Assembly: GCA_017441925.1 (NCBI GenBank)
Contig: JAFRUE010000007.1
Coordinates: 496,001 to 560,000, forward strand
DNA from: Bacillota bacterium
Lineage (GTDB): Bacteria; Bacillota; Clostridia; Lachnospirales; Bianqueaceae
Direction of reading: 5' to 3'
Length of the DNA stretch: 64,000 bases
Position numbers and translations under genes: made by a program. Below are positions 1 through 8,104 of the stretch, piece after piece (the first letter of the stretch is position 1; each line of letters begins with the position of its first letter). The notes beneath the pieces are model-generated. The model was not told the DNA's origin. It ran no database searches and saw only the letters and a program-made list of their open reading frames with translations.

Positions 1-332
1 ACTCTGCGCTTCCGGAAATGCCGGACCGCGATCCCGTCCAACACTGCTGTAAATAGATAACCGATCGCGTATCCGCCCGTCATTCCGAAAAGGACTCCGA
101 GTCCGCCTTTGAATCCGGCCATGACCGGAATGCCGGCAGCCGCAAGCAGCAGATAGATCAGAACGCTCACTCCTCCGTATACCGGGCCTAAGAGTAAACC
201 GGAAAGATGGACCGCGAACAATGCGAGATTGATCGGTATGAACGGCAGATCGATCTTAAGCTGTGAACACACGGCGATCAGTGCCGTGAATAATGCCGTC
301 AGGATCATGTAAACAGTGGTTTTTCTCTTCAT
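1..332 (-). CDS. bioY: BioY-type biotin transporter S component (3' end outside window)
   Basis: Membrane substrate-binding (S) subunit of an energy-coupling-factor transporter, family BioY, for biotin uptake. Only the first ~110 residues are in the window. The reading frame begins MKRKTTVYMILTALFTALIA, followed by a second hydrophobic stretch and the family-typical glycine-rich run (LSGLLLGPVYGG, then AGIPVMAGFKGGLGVLFGMTGGY). The ATG at 330-332 has AAGGAG about 8 bases upstream. A promoter lies at 367-395, so the gene is expressed separately from the operon to its right. The ECF ATPase and T subunits are not visible here. Assignment to BioY rather than another S component rests on the GxxGG/TGGY pattern and is fairly secure. 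Confidence 0.85.
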   Translation of the reverse strand, partial: MKRKTTVYMILTALFTALIAVCSQLKIDLPFIPINLALFAVHLSGLLLGPVYGGVSVLIYLLLAAAGIPVMAGFKGGLGVLFGMTGGYAIGYLFTAVLDGIAVRHFRKRR

Positions 333-366
333 TCTGTATTCTCCTTATGTCTGTTCAGACAAGGAC

Positions 367-395
367 AGTTTATCCTCTTCTTCCGCGGACGTCAA
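367..395 (-). promoter_or_regulatory. Promoter of bioY with a candidate BirA half-site upstream
   Basis: On the minus strand, TTGACG (390-395) and TAAACT (367-372) are separated by 17 bases. Just upstream of the -35, ATGTAAACC (414-422) matches 8 of 9 bases of the BirA half-operator TTGTWAACY. The second half-site is poor, so biotin control is only a possibility. Confidence 0.55.
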
Positions 396-464
396 GAAAA
401 GAAAAGCGAATAAGGTTTACATATCCTGCGGGTCCGGAAAATAAAATCCGACTGTCTGTCAGGC

Positions 465-496
465 ACAAAAAAGGGACGCCTCAGCAGGTGTCCCTT
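465..496 (-). terminator. Rho-independent terminator closing the 525-13736 gene series
   Basis: Stem AAGGGACGCC (471-480) pairs with GGTGTCCCTT (487-496) around a 6-base loop. On the minus strand it is followed by a run of T (complement of the A run at 467-472). Confidence 0.85.
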
Positions 497-524
497 CTGA
501 TTCAGATCAGTCTGAACAGCTTGA

Positions 525-1331
525 TCAGTCCCTCTCAAGCTCGCCGATATTCTTCACGACCATCGTCGGACGTACGTCGGATGCGGCAAGATCTTCCGGT
601 GTTGTTTCACCGGACATGACAAGGATCGATGTCACATTGTTCTTTGTGCCAAGCGCGATATCCGTGTACAGCCTGTCGCCGACCGCGGCCATGCGGCTTC
701 TCGGGATCCCCGTATGATCCTCCAGGATCTCCAGGACTTCCTCATGCGGCTTACCGGTAAAACGCGGCTTCACACCTGTCGACATCGTGATCAGAGCGCA
801 CATCGCGCCGGAATCCGGCATAAACCCGTATTCCGTCGGACAGTTGATGTCCTCGTGTGTGCTCAGGAATTCCGCACCGCTGCGCAGGAAATGGCACGCG
901 CGTTCCAGTTTGTGATAGGTCAGCGTCGTGTCAAAGCCAAGCAGCACGATATCCGGGATCTTCACTTTCCAATCCTCGGGCATCGACTCCTCCGGTCCGT
1001 CCTCTACCAGCGGAATGCCTGCTTTACGGAAGCTCTCCTCAAGATCCGGCGTCCCGACAAGATAGACCGACTGACCGGCCCGGTGCGTTTTTAGGAAATG
1101 GATCATGACATCGCCGGAAGTCACGATATCCTCCCGTGTCGCATGGATCCCCATGCCGTTCAGGCGTTTCACATAGGTCTCCGGCGAGCGGGACGAATTA
1201 TTGGTGAAGAAAATGTATTTCTTCCCGTGTTCCCGGCAGCGTTCCAGGAACGGAAGCGTCTCCGGGAACAGATTGTTTCCCAGGTAGATCGTTCCGTCCA
1301 TATCCAGTACATATAATTCGATATCTGTCAT
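525..1331 (-). CDS. HAD-IIA family sugar/polyol phosphatase (NagD-like)
   Basis: Haloacid-dehalogenase superfamily, subclass IIA (NagD / 4-nitrophenylphosphatase / phosphoglycolate-glycerol phosphatase group), 268 aa. All four motifs are visible: DMDGT near residue 10 (nucleophile and acid/base Asp), FFTNNSS near 41 (motif II), GKPHEEV (the Lys of motif III) and GDRLYTDI (motif IV Asp). The start ATG overlaps the stop of the DUF1667 gene by 4 bases, so the two are translationally coupled. Family members hydrolyse small phosphometabolites, including glycerol phosphate. Lying next to GlpA/GlpB-like oxidoreductases makes a glycerol- or triose-phosphate substrate plausible, but that is inference. 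Confidence 0.85.
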   Translation of the reverse strand: MTDIELYVLDMDGTIYLGNNLFPETLPFLERCREHGKKYIFFTNNSSRSPETYVKRLNGMGIHATREDIVTSGDVMIHFLKTHRAGQSVYLVGTPDLEESFRKAGIPLVEDGPEESMPEDWKVKIPDIVLLGFDTTLTYHKLERACHFLRSGAEFLSTHEDINCPTEYGFMPDSGAMCALITMSTGVKPRFTGKPHEEVLEILEDHTGIPRSRMAAVGDRLYTDIALGTKNNVTSILVMSGETTPEDLAASDVRPTMVVKNIGELERD

Positions 1332-1684
1332 GCGCGTGCGTTCTGAGTGGCAACGATATTGTTGCCCTCTCCGTCGATATCCGCGATCAGTACGTCCCCG
1401 ATCTGCACCGGAGGCATAATGGTGGTATCATGTATCTTCTGCATAAATTCAGGAATACGGTTCCTGGAAACTGCATTGTCGGACTTGACCGGCAGTACGC
1501 CGCCGTCCGTAAGACCGATCGTCGTCGTGATCACACGGCGGGGATCCGTCACTTCCTGACGGGCATACACGTCTCCGCGAGCGCAGGTGTTTCCCTTAAC
1601 GCTAAGGATCTTGCCGTCCTCCATCGTTACGGTAACATGGCATCCCATCGGGCATGTCGTACAGATGATCTCTCTCTGCTCCAT
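1328..1684 (-). CDS. DUF1667 small cysteine-rich protein of GlpA/GlpB-type oxidoreductase operons
   Basis: A 118-aa protein with an N-terminal CTTCPMGC motif (residues 9-16) and another cysteine in GNTCARGD (near residue 33), a probable metal or Fe-S site. This is the DUF1667 family, which commonly sits directly after FAD-dependent dehydrogenase pairs, as here. The ATG is preceded by GAGGAGGTG. The gene lies 3 bp after the GlpB-like gene and overlaps the HAD gene. Its biochemical role is not established; an electron-transfer or assembly function with its neighbours is inferred from context. Confidence 0.85.
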   Translation of the reverse strand: MEQREIICTTCPMGCHVTVTMEDGKILSVKGNTCARGDVYARQEVTDPRRVITTTIGLTDGGVLPVKSDNAVSRNRIPEFMQKIHDTTIMPPVQIGDVLIADIDGEGNNIVATQNARA

Positions 1685-1687
1685 GTC

Positions 1688-2938
1688 TTACACCTCCTCA
1701 ATCTCAACGGTAAGCGTCCGGCCGGTATTCTCGGCAAGGATCTTATCCGTCAGGACAACCGTCTCCATCTCGCCGGGCGCGACACGCGGACGGCGTTTGG
1801 ACAGCAGAACTGTCCCTTCGTCGTTCTTGACATTGACCTTAACCGCCTTATGAACGTCCGTAACACGGAAGAAGACCGTGGTCTTCTCCGCCGCGCTGAT
1901 GCGCTGCGGCAGAGTGTAGCGCACACCGTTTCCGGGTTTTACGGAAATGTGAGCTGTATCTTCCGCGCCTTCCTTCAGATACCTTGCGGCGCCTTGTCCG
2001 GCGATATCGGCCTCTTCGTTTACGTAATCGACCAGATCGTGTACATGAAGGACGTTCCCGCAGGCAAAAATACCCGGGATCTCCGTCATTCTGCGCTGAT
2101 CGACAAAAGCCCCGTTCGTCATACGGTCAAGCGGAACATTGGCTTTCTTGGTCAGTTCGTTCTCGGGAAGCAGTCCGACGGACAGAAGGATCGTATCGCA
2201 CTCGACTTCCTGCGCCGTTTCCATCTTGGGCCGGCGGTTCTCGTCGACTTCCGCGATCGTAACACCCGTAACTCTGTCCTTGCCGTGAATATCCACGATC
2301 GTATGGGACAGGAGCAGCGGAATGTTGTTATCCTGCAGACACTGTACGATATTCCGCGTCAGACCTCCGGAATAAGGCATCAGTTCAAGGACCATCTTGA
2401 CCTCGGCGCCTTCCCAGGTCATACGGCGCGCCATAATGAGTCCGATGTCGCCGGAGCCCAGAATAACGACCTTTTTGCCGGGCATGTAGCCCATGATATT
2501 GATATATCTCTGAGCCGTACCGGCCGTATAGATACCGGCAGGGCGGGCTCCCGGAGTATTGAGGGCTCCGCGCGGCCTCTCCCGGCATCCCATCGCGAGG
2601 ATCACGGCACCGGCCTGGATCTGGAAAACACCCTCTTCGGAATTCATCGCGGTAACGATTTTATCCTCTGTGATGTCAAGGACCATTGTATTCAGGCGGT
2701 ACGCGATATTTCTCTCGTGCAGTTCCTTCTCAAAACGCCAGGCATATTCCGGACCGGTGAGCTGCTCGTTAAAACGGTGCAGGCCGAATCCGTTATGGAT
2801 GCACTGCTCCAGGATCCCTCCGAGCCTGACGTCACGCTCCAGTACAAGGATATCCCTTACACCAGCGTCATAAGCCGCGACAGCGGCTCCCATTCCGGCA
2901 GGACCTCCGCCGATAACGACAAGATCAACTCTCGTCAT
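1688..2938 (-). CDS. FAD/NAD(P)-dependent oxidoreductase, GlpB/NoxA-like
   Basis: Cytoplasmic pyridine-nucleotide disulfide-oxidoreductase-fold flavoprotein, 416 aa. It has an N-terminal FAD-binding Rossmann motif (VIGGGPAGMGAA, near residue 8), a central NAD(P)-binding motif (VILGSGDIGLIMARR, near residue 155) and a C-terminal flavin-contact segment (FACGNVLHVHDLV). It overlaps the 3' end of the GlpA-like gene by 14 bp and has GGAGGTG before its ATG. Its closest operon logic is the B partner of an anaerobic glycerol-3-phosphate-dehydrogenase-like complex, with the DUF1667 protein downstream. The exact substrate cannot be read from sequence. Confidence 0.8.
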   Translation of the reverse strand: MTRVDLVVIGGGPAGMGAAVAAYDAGVRDILVLERDVRLGGILEQCIHNGFGLHRFNEQLTGPEYAWRFEKELHERNIAYRLNTMVLDITEDKIVTAMNSEEGVFQIQAGAVILAMGCRERPRGALNTPGARPAGIYTAGTAQRYINIMGYMPGKKVVILGSGDIGLIMARRMTWEGAEVKMVLELMPYSGGLTRNIVQCLQDNNIPLLLSHTIVDIHGKDRVTGVTIAEVDENRRPKMETAQEVECDTILLSVGLLPENELTKKANVPLDRMTNGAFVDQRRMTEIPGIFACGNVLHVHDLVDYVNEEADIAGQGAARYLKEGAEDTAHISVKPGNGVRYTLPQRISAAEKTTVFFRVTDVHKAVKVNVKNDEGTVLLSKRRPRVAPGEMETVVLTDKILAENTGRTLTVEIEEV

Positions 2939-4373
2939 GGCTCTTCACCTCCCGGGTCTTTCCGTAGTTCAGATAGGATTCTCCGCCGAACTTCGTAACC
3001 TGTTCCATCGGAATATTCCATTCTCTCGCCAGGATCTCCGTCACCATCGGACCGCAGAAACCGCCCTGGCAGCGTCCCATTCCGGCACGTGTGCGCCTTT
3101 TTACAGCGTCTACGTCCCTCGCAGGAGGATTCATATGGATCGCGTCCACGATCTCGCCTTCGCTGATCGTCTCACAGCGGCATACGATATGGCCGTACAG
3201 CGGATTCTGCCTGATGACTTCGTTCTTCTCTTCAATGGACATTTCAGAGAATTTATGAAGCGCTTTGCGGCAGGGATTGTATGTCTCATCCGGCACGAGC
3301 GCAAGACCTTCTGCGGCCATATGCTCTACCAGATAATGAGCGATCGCCGGAGCACTGGAGAGTCCGGGGCTCTCGACTCCGCCTGCGTTCCAGAAACCTT
3401 TGCGCGGACTCGTCAGAATATAGTCTCCGGTATTGCCGACTGCGCGGAGGCCTGCAAACTGCGTAATAACTCCGCGGGTATTGATCCCGGGAACGACTCT
3501 GCGCGCGTTGGTCTCGACCATCGCCAGTCCTTCCGGTGTCGTGTTCTTATCTTCACGGTCTTCCTGGTTCGTGGCAGTCGGCCCAAGGATCAGATTGTTG
3601 TCAACGGTCGGCGATACAAGGATTCCTTTGCCCATCTTGTTCGGCACGTTGAAAAGCGTATGCGTGATGTCTCCTACACAGTCATGGTCAAGCAGCATGT
3701 ACTCGCCTTTACGCGGGGTAATGGTAAAAGAATGATCCCCGACCATCTCCGCGACCTTATCGGAATACACGCCTGCAGCGTTTACGATGAAACGCGCCTT
3801 GACATCCTCGCCTGTTCCGTGAATAACATATCCGTCCTCGACGGCATCGATTCCGGTGACCTCATAGTTGACTTTGAGTTCAACGCCGTTGTCCATCGCG
3901 TTGCCTACAGCTGCAATATTCAGTTCATACGGACATACGATGGCTCCGGTCTTAGCGTACAGGGCGGCGACTGCTGTATCGGAGATAGAAGGCTCAAGCG
4001 CTTTCAGCTCGTCTTTGCCGATGACGGAAAGCTCCTTGACACCGTTTGCGATGCCGCGGTCATAGAGTTCCTGCACCTTGGGCAGGTCCTCTTCGCTGTA
4101 CGCCACAACAAGGGACCCGTTGCGGCGGTACTTGACCCCGAGTTCCTGACAGATCCCTTCCATTACCTCCGAACCGGCAACGTTCAGTTTCGCTTTGAGC
4201 GTTCCGGGTTCGGCGTCGAAGCCGGCATGGACGATGGCGCTGTTCGCTTTGGTCGTACCCATCGCGACGTCGTTCTCCTTCTCCAGGATCACAACGCCAA
4301 GCTGGTAGCGGGAAAGCTCACGGGCCGTCATCGCGCCGATTATGCCGGCTCCGATGATTGCTACGTCGAACAT
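2925..4373 (-). CDS. GlpA-like FAD-dependent dehydrogenase with C-terminal BFD-type [2Fe-2S] domain
   Basis: A 482-aa flavoprotein of the DAO family (GlpA / L-2-hydroxyglutarate-oxidase-like). The N-terminal dinucleotide motif IGAGIIGAMTARELSRY is at residues 7-23, and the next segment carries the usual ATGTTKANS-like flavin loop. The C-terminal ~90 residues hold four cysteines (CRCETISEGE, then CQGGFC), the signature of a bacterioferritin-associated-ferredoxin-like [2Fe-2S] domain. It probably oxidises glycerol 3-phosphate or a related 2-hydroxy acid and passes electrons to its GlpB-like partner. No glpC or glpK is adjacent, which leaves the substrate open. Confidence 0.8.
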   Translation of the reverse strand: MFDVAIIGAGIIGAMTARELSRYQLGVVILEKENDVAMGTTKANSAIVHAGFDAEPGTLKAKLNVAGSEVMEGICQELGVKYRRNGSLVVAYSEEDLPKVQELYDRGIANGVKELSVIGKDELKALEPSISDTAVAALYAKTGAIVCPYELNIAAVGNAMDNGVELKVNYEVTGIDAVEDGYVIHGTGEDVKARFIVNAAGVYSDKVAEMVGDHSFTITPRKGEYMLLDHDCVGDITHTLFNVPNKMGKGILVSPTVDNNLILGPTATNQEDREDKNTTPEGLAMVETNARRVVPGINTRGVITQFAGLRAVGNTGDYILTSPRKGFWNAGGVESPGLSSAPAIAHYLVEHMAAEGLALVPDETYNPCRKALHKFSEMSIEEKNEVIRQNPLYGHIVCRCETISEGEIVDAIHMNPPARDVDAVKRRTRAGMGRCQGGFCGPMVTEILAREWNIPMEQVTKFGGESYLNYGKTREVKSHDES

Positions 4374-4397
4374 ATATATACCCCCGGTATGAATATA

Positions 4398-6437
4398 TTA
4401 CAGAAGAGTCTTTGCTGTCTCGACAACGTTCTCGGTCGTATATCCGAATGCCGGGAATACAACCTTGTACGGTCCGCATACACCGAAAGTATTCATGGTG
4501 ATCGTCTTGCCGTCCAGGCCGATGTACTTGCCCCATCCAAGCGGGGAAGCAGCCTCAACGCCAAGTCTTGCACGGCAGGCCTTCGGAAGTACGCTCTCTT
4601 TGTATGCTTCATCCTGTGCGTCGAACAGCTCAAAGGACGGCATGCTGACGACACGTGCATCGATGCCTTCCTTCTGCAGCTCGTCATAAGCCGCATAGCA
4701 GAGCTTGACCTCGGAACCGGTTCCGATCAGCAGCAGGTCCGGAACTTCCTTCTTGCTGTCGCGAAGGATATAAGCTCCGCGGCAGGCGTCCTTACCGGTC
4801 TCTGCCAGCTGCGGCAGTCCCTGACGGGTCAGAACGATAGCGGTCGGTCCCTCATGTGTAGCTGCGAAAGCATAAGCCGCAGCGGTCTCGCCGTAATCTG
4901 CGGGACGGATAACAGTCATGCCGGGGATCGAACGAAGCATCGCAAGCTGCTCTACAGGCTCATGAGTCGGGCCGTCTTCGCCGACGCCGATCGAATCATG
5001 GGTCAGAACGTAGATTACACGCAGCTTCATCATGGCAGCCAGACGCATGCTGTGCTTCATATAATCAGAGAATACGAAGAACGTCGCGCAGTACGGGAAC
5101 AGTCCGCCGTGCAGTGCTACACCGTTGGTGATCGCAGCCATAGCATGCTCACGTACGCCGAAATGCACATTGGCGCCGGCAGGAGTCTCCGGTGAGAAGT
5201 ACTCGCTGTTCTTCATGATCGTCAGGTTGGACGGAGAAAGGTCTGCGGATCCGCCGAACATGTTCGGGATCTTGGTGCAGAGGATGTTGAGCGCCTGATT
5301 GGAGGTCTGACGGGTAGCCAGATCCTTCTCCGGCTTCGTGAAGAGCTCTTCGTCTTCCCACGGATTGTAGCCGTTGCCCTCGAAGTAGTCGTTCCACTTC
5401 TTGGCCATCTCCGGATACTTCTCGCAGTACTCGGCGAACATCGCGTTCCACTTTTCTTCTGCGGCAGCTCCGCACTCGATGGCTTTCTTCGTGTTCTCGT
5501 AAACTTCTTCAGGTACATAGAAATCCTTGTCGACCGGCCATCCGAACTTCTCCTTCATAGCCTTGATGTTATCCTCGCCGAGAGGCGCGCCGTGTGCGGC
5601 AGCGGTTCCCTGCTTGGCATCGCAGCCATAGCCGATGATCGTATGGTTGATGATCAGGGTCGGACGCTCGGTATCCTTCTCGGCTTCCTTAAGCGCTGCA
5701 TAAACAGCGTCTACATCGTTGCCGTCCGGATTGTCGATGACCTGCCATCCATAAGCTTCATAACGCTTTGCGACATCCTCGGTGAAAGCGATGTCGGTGC
5801 TTCCTTCGATACTGATTCCGTTGGAATCGTACAGAACCGTCAGTTTGCCGAGCTTCCAGGTTCCCGCAAGAGAAGAAGCCTCACCGGAGATACCTTCCAT
5901 CAGACATCCGTCGCCGACGAGCGCATAGGTCCTGTGATCAACAACAGGATATCCCTCTTTGTTGAAAACAGCTGCCAGATGCTTCTCGGCAAGCGCCATT
6001 CCGACCGCGCTGGAGATTCCCTGTCCCAGAGGACCGGTAGAGATCTCAACGCCCTTGGTATGACGGTACTCGGGATGACCCGGAGTCAGAGTGTTGATCT
6101 GACGGAATCCCTTCAGATCCTCGATCGTCAGGCCGTATCCGTACAGATGCAGCAGGCTGTACAGCAGCATGCTGCCGTGTCCTGCGGAAAGAACAAAACG
6201 GTCTCTGTCTTTCCATTCAGGGTTGTTGGGGTTGCATTTCAGTTCATACTGCCACAGGGCGTACGCAGCAGGAGCCGCGCCCAGAGGAAGTCCGGGATGT
6301 CCGCTGTTGGCCTTCTGAATAGCTTCAGCAGAAAGAACACGGATCGAATTGATCGTCTTCTCACCTTCCGCCGTCTTATTTCCGATCTTGCCAAGCTTTG
6401 ATGCCAGGTTCGGCACCGCACTCTTCATCTGTTCCAT
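4398..6437 (-). CDS. tkt: Transketolase
   Basis: Thiamine-diphosphate enzyme transferring two-carbon ketol units in the non-oxidative pentose phosphate pathway, 679 aa, the usual full length. Visible family segments include ANSGHPGLPLGAAPAAYALW, the GHGSMLLYSLLHLYGY substrate loop, the TPP/Mg motif GDGCLMEGISGEAS, and the second-domain segments GVREHAMAAITNG and HDSIGVGEDGPTH. The first ATG has AAGGAGG about 12 bases upstream. A second Met three codons later is possible but farther from the site. It follows the FakA-C-like gene by 17 bp in the same transcript direction. Confidence 0.96.
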   Translation of the reverse strand: MEQMKSAVPNLASKLGKIGNKTAEGEKTINSIRVLSAEAIQKANSGHPGLPLGAAPAAYALWQYELKCNPNNPEWKDRDRFVLSAGHGSMLLYSLLHLYGYGLTIEDLKGFRQINTLTPGHPEYRHTKGVEISTGPLGQGISSAVGMALAEKHLAAVFNKEGYPVVDHRTYALVGDGCLMEGISGEASSLAGTWKLGKLTVLYDSNGISIEGSTDIAFTEDVAKRYEAYGWQVIDNPDGNDVDAVYAALKEAEKDTERPTLIINHTIIGYGCDAKQGTAAAHGAPLGEDNIKAMKEKFGWPVDKDFYVPEEVYENTKKAIECGAAAEEKWNAMFAEYCEKYPEMAKKWNDYFEGNGYNPWEDEELFTKPEKDLATRQTSNQALNILCTKIPNMFGGSADLSPSNLTIMKNSEYFSPETPAGANVHFGVREHAMAAITNGVALHGGLFPYCATFFVFSDYMKHSMRLAAMMKLRVIYVLTHDSIGVGEDGPTHEPVEQLAMLRSIPGMTVIRPADYGETAAAYAFAATHEGPTAIVLTRQGLPQLAETGKDACRGAYILRDSKKEVPDLLLIGTGSEVKLCYAAYDELQKEGIDARVVSMPSFELFDAQDEAYKESVLPKACRARLGVEAASPLGWGKYIGLDGKTITMNTFGVCGPYKVVFPAFGYTTENVVETAKTLL

Positions 6438-6454
6438 CTTGTTTTGTAGCCTCC

Positions 6455-6718
6455 TTATCCTTGTAATCCTCTGGACTGACGGTCCATGTCTTCCACAACA
6501 ATGTCATAAATCTCGCCCAACGAACGCATATACTCCAGGATCTCCCAGGGTCTGTTCGTATGGAAATGCAGCTTGATCAGTTCATCATCCCCGACGCAGA
6601 GCAGGCTGTCGCCTTCAAAATGCTCCGTGATGTAATCCCGGATCTCATCCTCGTCGAGGTCCTCGCCTTCCAGAAGCAGCTGCGTGTCATAACGGAATTC
6701 GATACTCTGTTCAGTCAT
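6455..6718 (-). CDS. Small stand-alone protein resembling the C-terminal domain of FakA/YloV (DAK2-type) proteins
   Basis: An 87-aa protein. The ATG at 6716-6718 is chosen because an AAAGGGTG site precedes it and the longer upstream frame is only rarA in another frame. The segment LIKLHFHTNRPWEILEYMRS and the following GEIYDIVVEDMDRQ closely resemble the extreme C-terminus of FakA/YloV (there KVHVHTNDPGKVLEY..GEL..IKIENMREQ). The DAK2 kinase domain and the rest of FakA are absent. Function is unknown; a regulator or binding module for fatty-acid-kinase or dihydroxyacetone-kinase-like proteins is conceivable. It starts 4 bp after rarA ends. Confidence 0.7.
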   Translation of the reverse strand: MTEQSIEFRYDTQLLLEGEDLDEDEIRDYITEHFEGDSLLCVGDDELIKLHFHTNRPWEILEYMRSLGEIYDIVVEDMDRQSRGLQG

Positions 6719-6722
6719 CTCT

Positions 6723-8087
6723 TCACCCTTTCTTTGTTTCTGCCTGTTGTCCGGGCAAAGGATGTTCCGACTTCCAGGCAATGATTTCTTCGAGCCTTTG
6801 CTTAAGATATTTCTCCTGCCCCTGTCCGGCCGGTTCGTAATAACGACGGCCGGCAAGCGCGTCCGGCAGGCACTGCATGGAGGAAATCTTCTCCTCCGTG
6901 TCATGCGCGTAGATGTATCCCTTGCCGTAACCTGCACTCTTCATCAGCTGAGTCGGCGCGTTGCGGATCTGCAGAGGCACCGGTTCGGCCGGCGACGCCG
7001 CAATATCCTCTCTTGCGCGCAGACAGGCCACGTCAAGAGCATTGGATTTAGGCGCAAGAGCCATATAGACCACCGCGTGCGCCAGATGCACGTCGCATTC
7101 CGGGAGACCCAGGAAATGACAGGCCTGGTAGCAGTTGACCGCAACGTTGAGCGCGTTCGAATCCGCCATACCGACATCTTCGCTCGCGAAACGCACGATC
7201 CTCCTCGCGATATACAGAGGGTCTTCTCCGCCGTCGATCATCCGGTACATCCAGTAGACCGCGGCATCCGCATCCGAATTGCGCATCGACTTGTGCAGTG
7301 CAGAGATCAGATTGTAATGCTCCTCACCCTTCTTGTCGTACAGCAGCGTACGGCGGTTCATGCATTCGGAAAGAATATCATCCGAAATCATGATCCGCGC
7401 GTCCGCGTCAAGCTGCGTATTCTGCACAGCTATTTCCAGCGTATTGAGTGCTGTTCTGGCATCGCCGTTCGCAAATCTCGCGATCACTCCGAGCTGATCG
7501 TCCGTGACCTCGACGTCCATATCGCCGTAGCCCTTCGGATCCTGCACCGCGTGCCGCAGCAGTCTGACAAGATCAGCTTCCTCAAGCTCCTTAAGAATAA
7601 AGACCTTGCATCGCGACAGCAGCGCGGAATTGATCTCGAACGAAGGATTTTCCGTCGTCGCTCCGATCAGGATGATACTGCCCTTCTCCACATACGGGAG
7701 AAAGGCGTCCTGCTGAGCCTTGTTGAAGCGGTGGATCTCGTCGCAGAAAAGGATCGTTCTCCGTCCTATCCTGCGGTTCGATTCCGCCTGGCTCATGACT
7801 TCCTTGATCTCCTTGATTCCGCTCGTCACGGCCGAGAACTCGACAAAATCTGCTTTCGTCTCATGCGCGATGATCCGGGCAAGCGTCGTCTTGCCGACTC
7901 CGGGAGGTCCCCAGAAGATCATGGAAGAGATCCGGTCATTCCGGATCAGCTGCTCGAGGATCTTGCCCGGACCGACCAGATGCGTCTGACCAACGTACTC
8001 GGCAAGTGTCTCCGGCCGCAGGCGGCTCGCCAGAGGAGCGCTTAAGGTCAGCGACGGTTCTGTCCCCGCATCGCTGAACAGATCCAT
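6723..8087 (-). CDS. rarA: Replication-associated recombination protein A (RarA/MgsA AAA+ ATPase)
   Basis: Clamp-loader-like AAA+ ATPase that acts at stalled replication forks, 454 aa from the chosen start. It has Walker A GPPGVGKTT, Walker B FCDEIHRFNKAQQD, sensor 1 GATTENPSFE and the C-terminal tetramerisation region (DPLYIARRIVRFASEDVGMAD). The ATG giving MDLF matches the family N-terminus. A TTG seven codons upstream (8106-8108), overlapping the asd stop and preceded by AAGGGG, is an alternative that would add MSRQGSQ. It belongs to the long minus-strand gene series. Confidence 0.93.
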   Translation of the reverse strand: MDLFSDAGTEPSLTLSAPLASRLRPETLAEYVGQTHLVGPGKILEQLIRNDRISSMIFWGPPGVGKTTLARIIAHETKADFVEFSAVTSGIKEIKEVMSQAESNRRIGRRTILFCDEIHRFNKAQQDAFLPYVEKGSIILIGATTENPSFEINSALLSRCKVFILKELEEADLVRLLRHAVQDPKGYGDMDVEVTDDQLGVIARFANGDARTALNTLEIAVQNTQLDADARIMISDDILSECMNRRTLLYDKKGEEHYNLISALHKSMRNSDADAAVYWMYRMIDGGEDPLYIARRIVRFASEDVGMADSNALNVAVNCYQACHFLGLPECDVHLAHAVVYMALAPKSNALDVACLRAREDIAASPAEPVPLQIRNAPTQLMKSAGYGKGYIYAHDTEEKISSMQCLPDALAGRRYYEPAGQGQEKYLKQRLEEIIAWKSEHPLPGQQAETKKG

Positions 8088-8104
8088 CTGACTGCCTTGT
8101 CTGC

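Noticed and set aside
2937..5195. Long plus-strand open frame opposite the GlpA-like and transketolase genes
   Set aside because: It is the antisense shadow of two clear genes and has no family features; the same holds for other long opposite-strand frames, e.g. opposite pnp (44324-46702).
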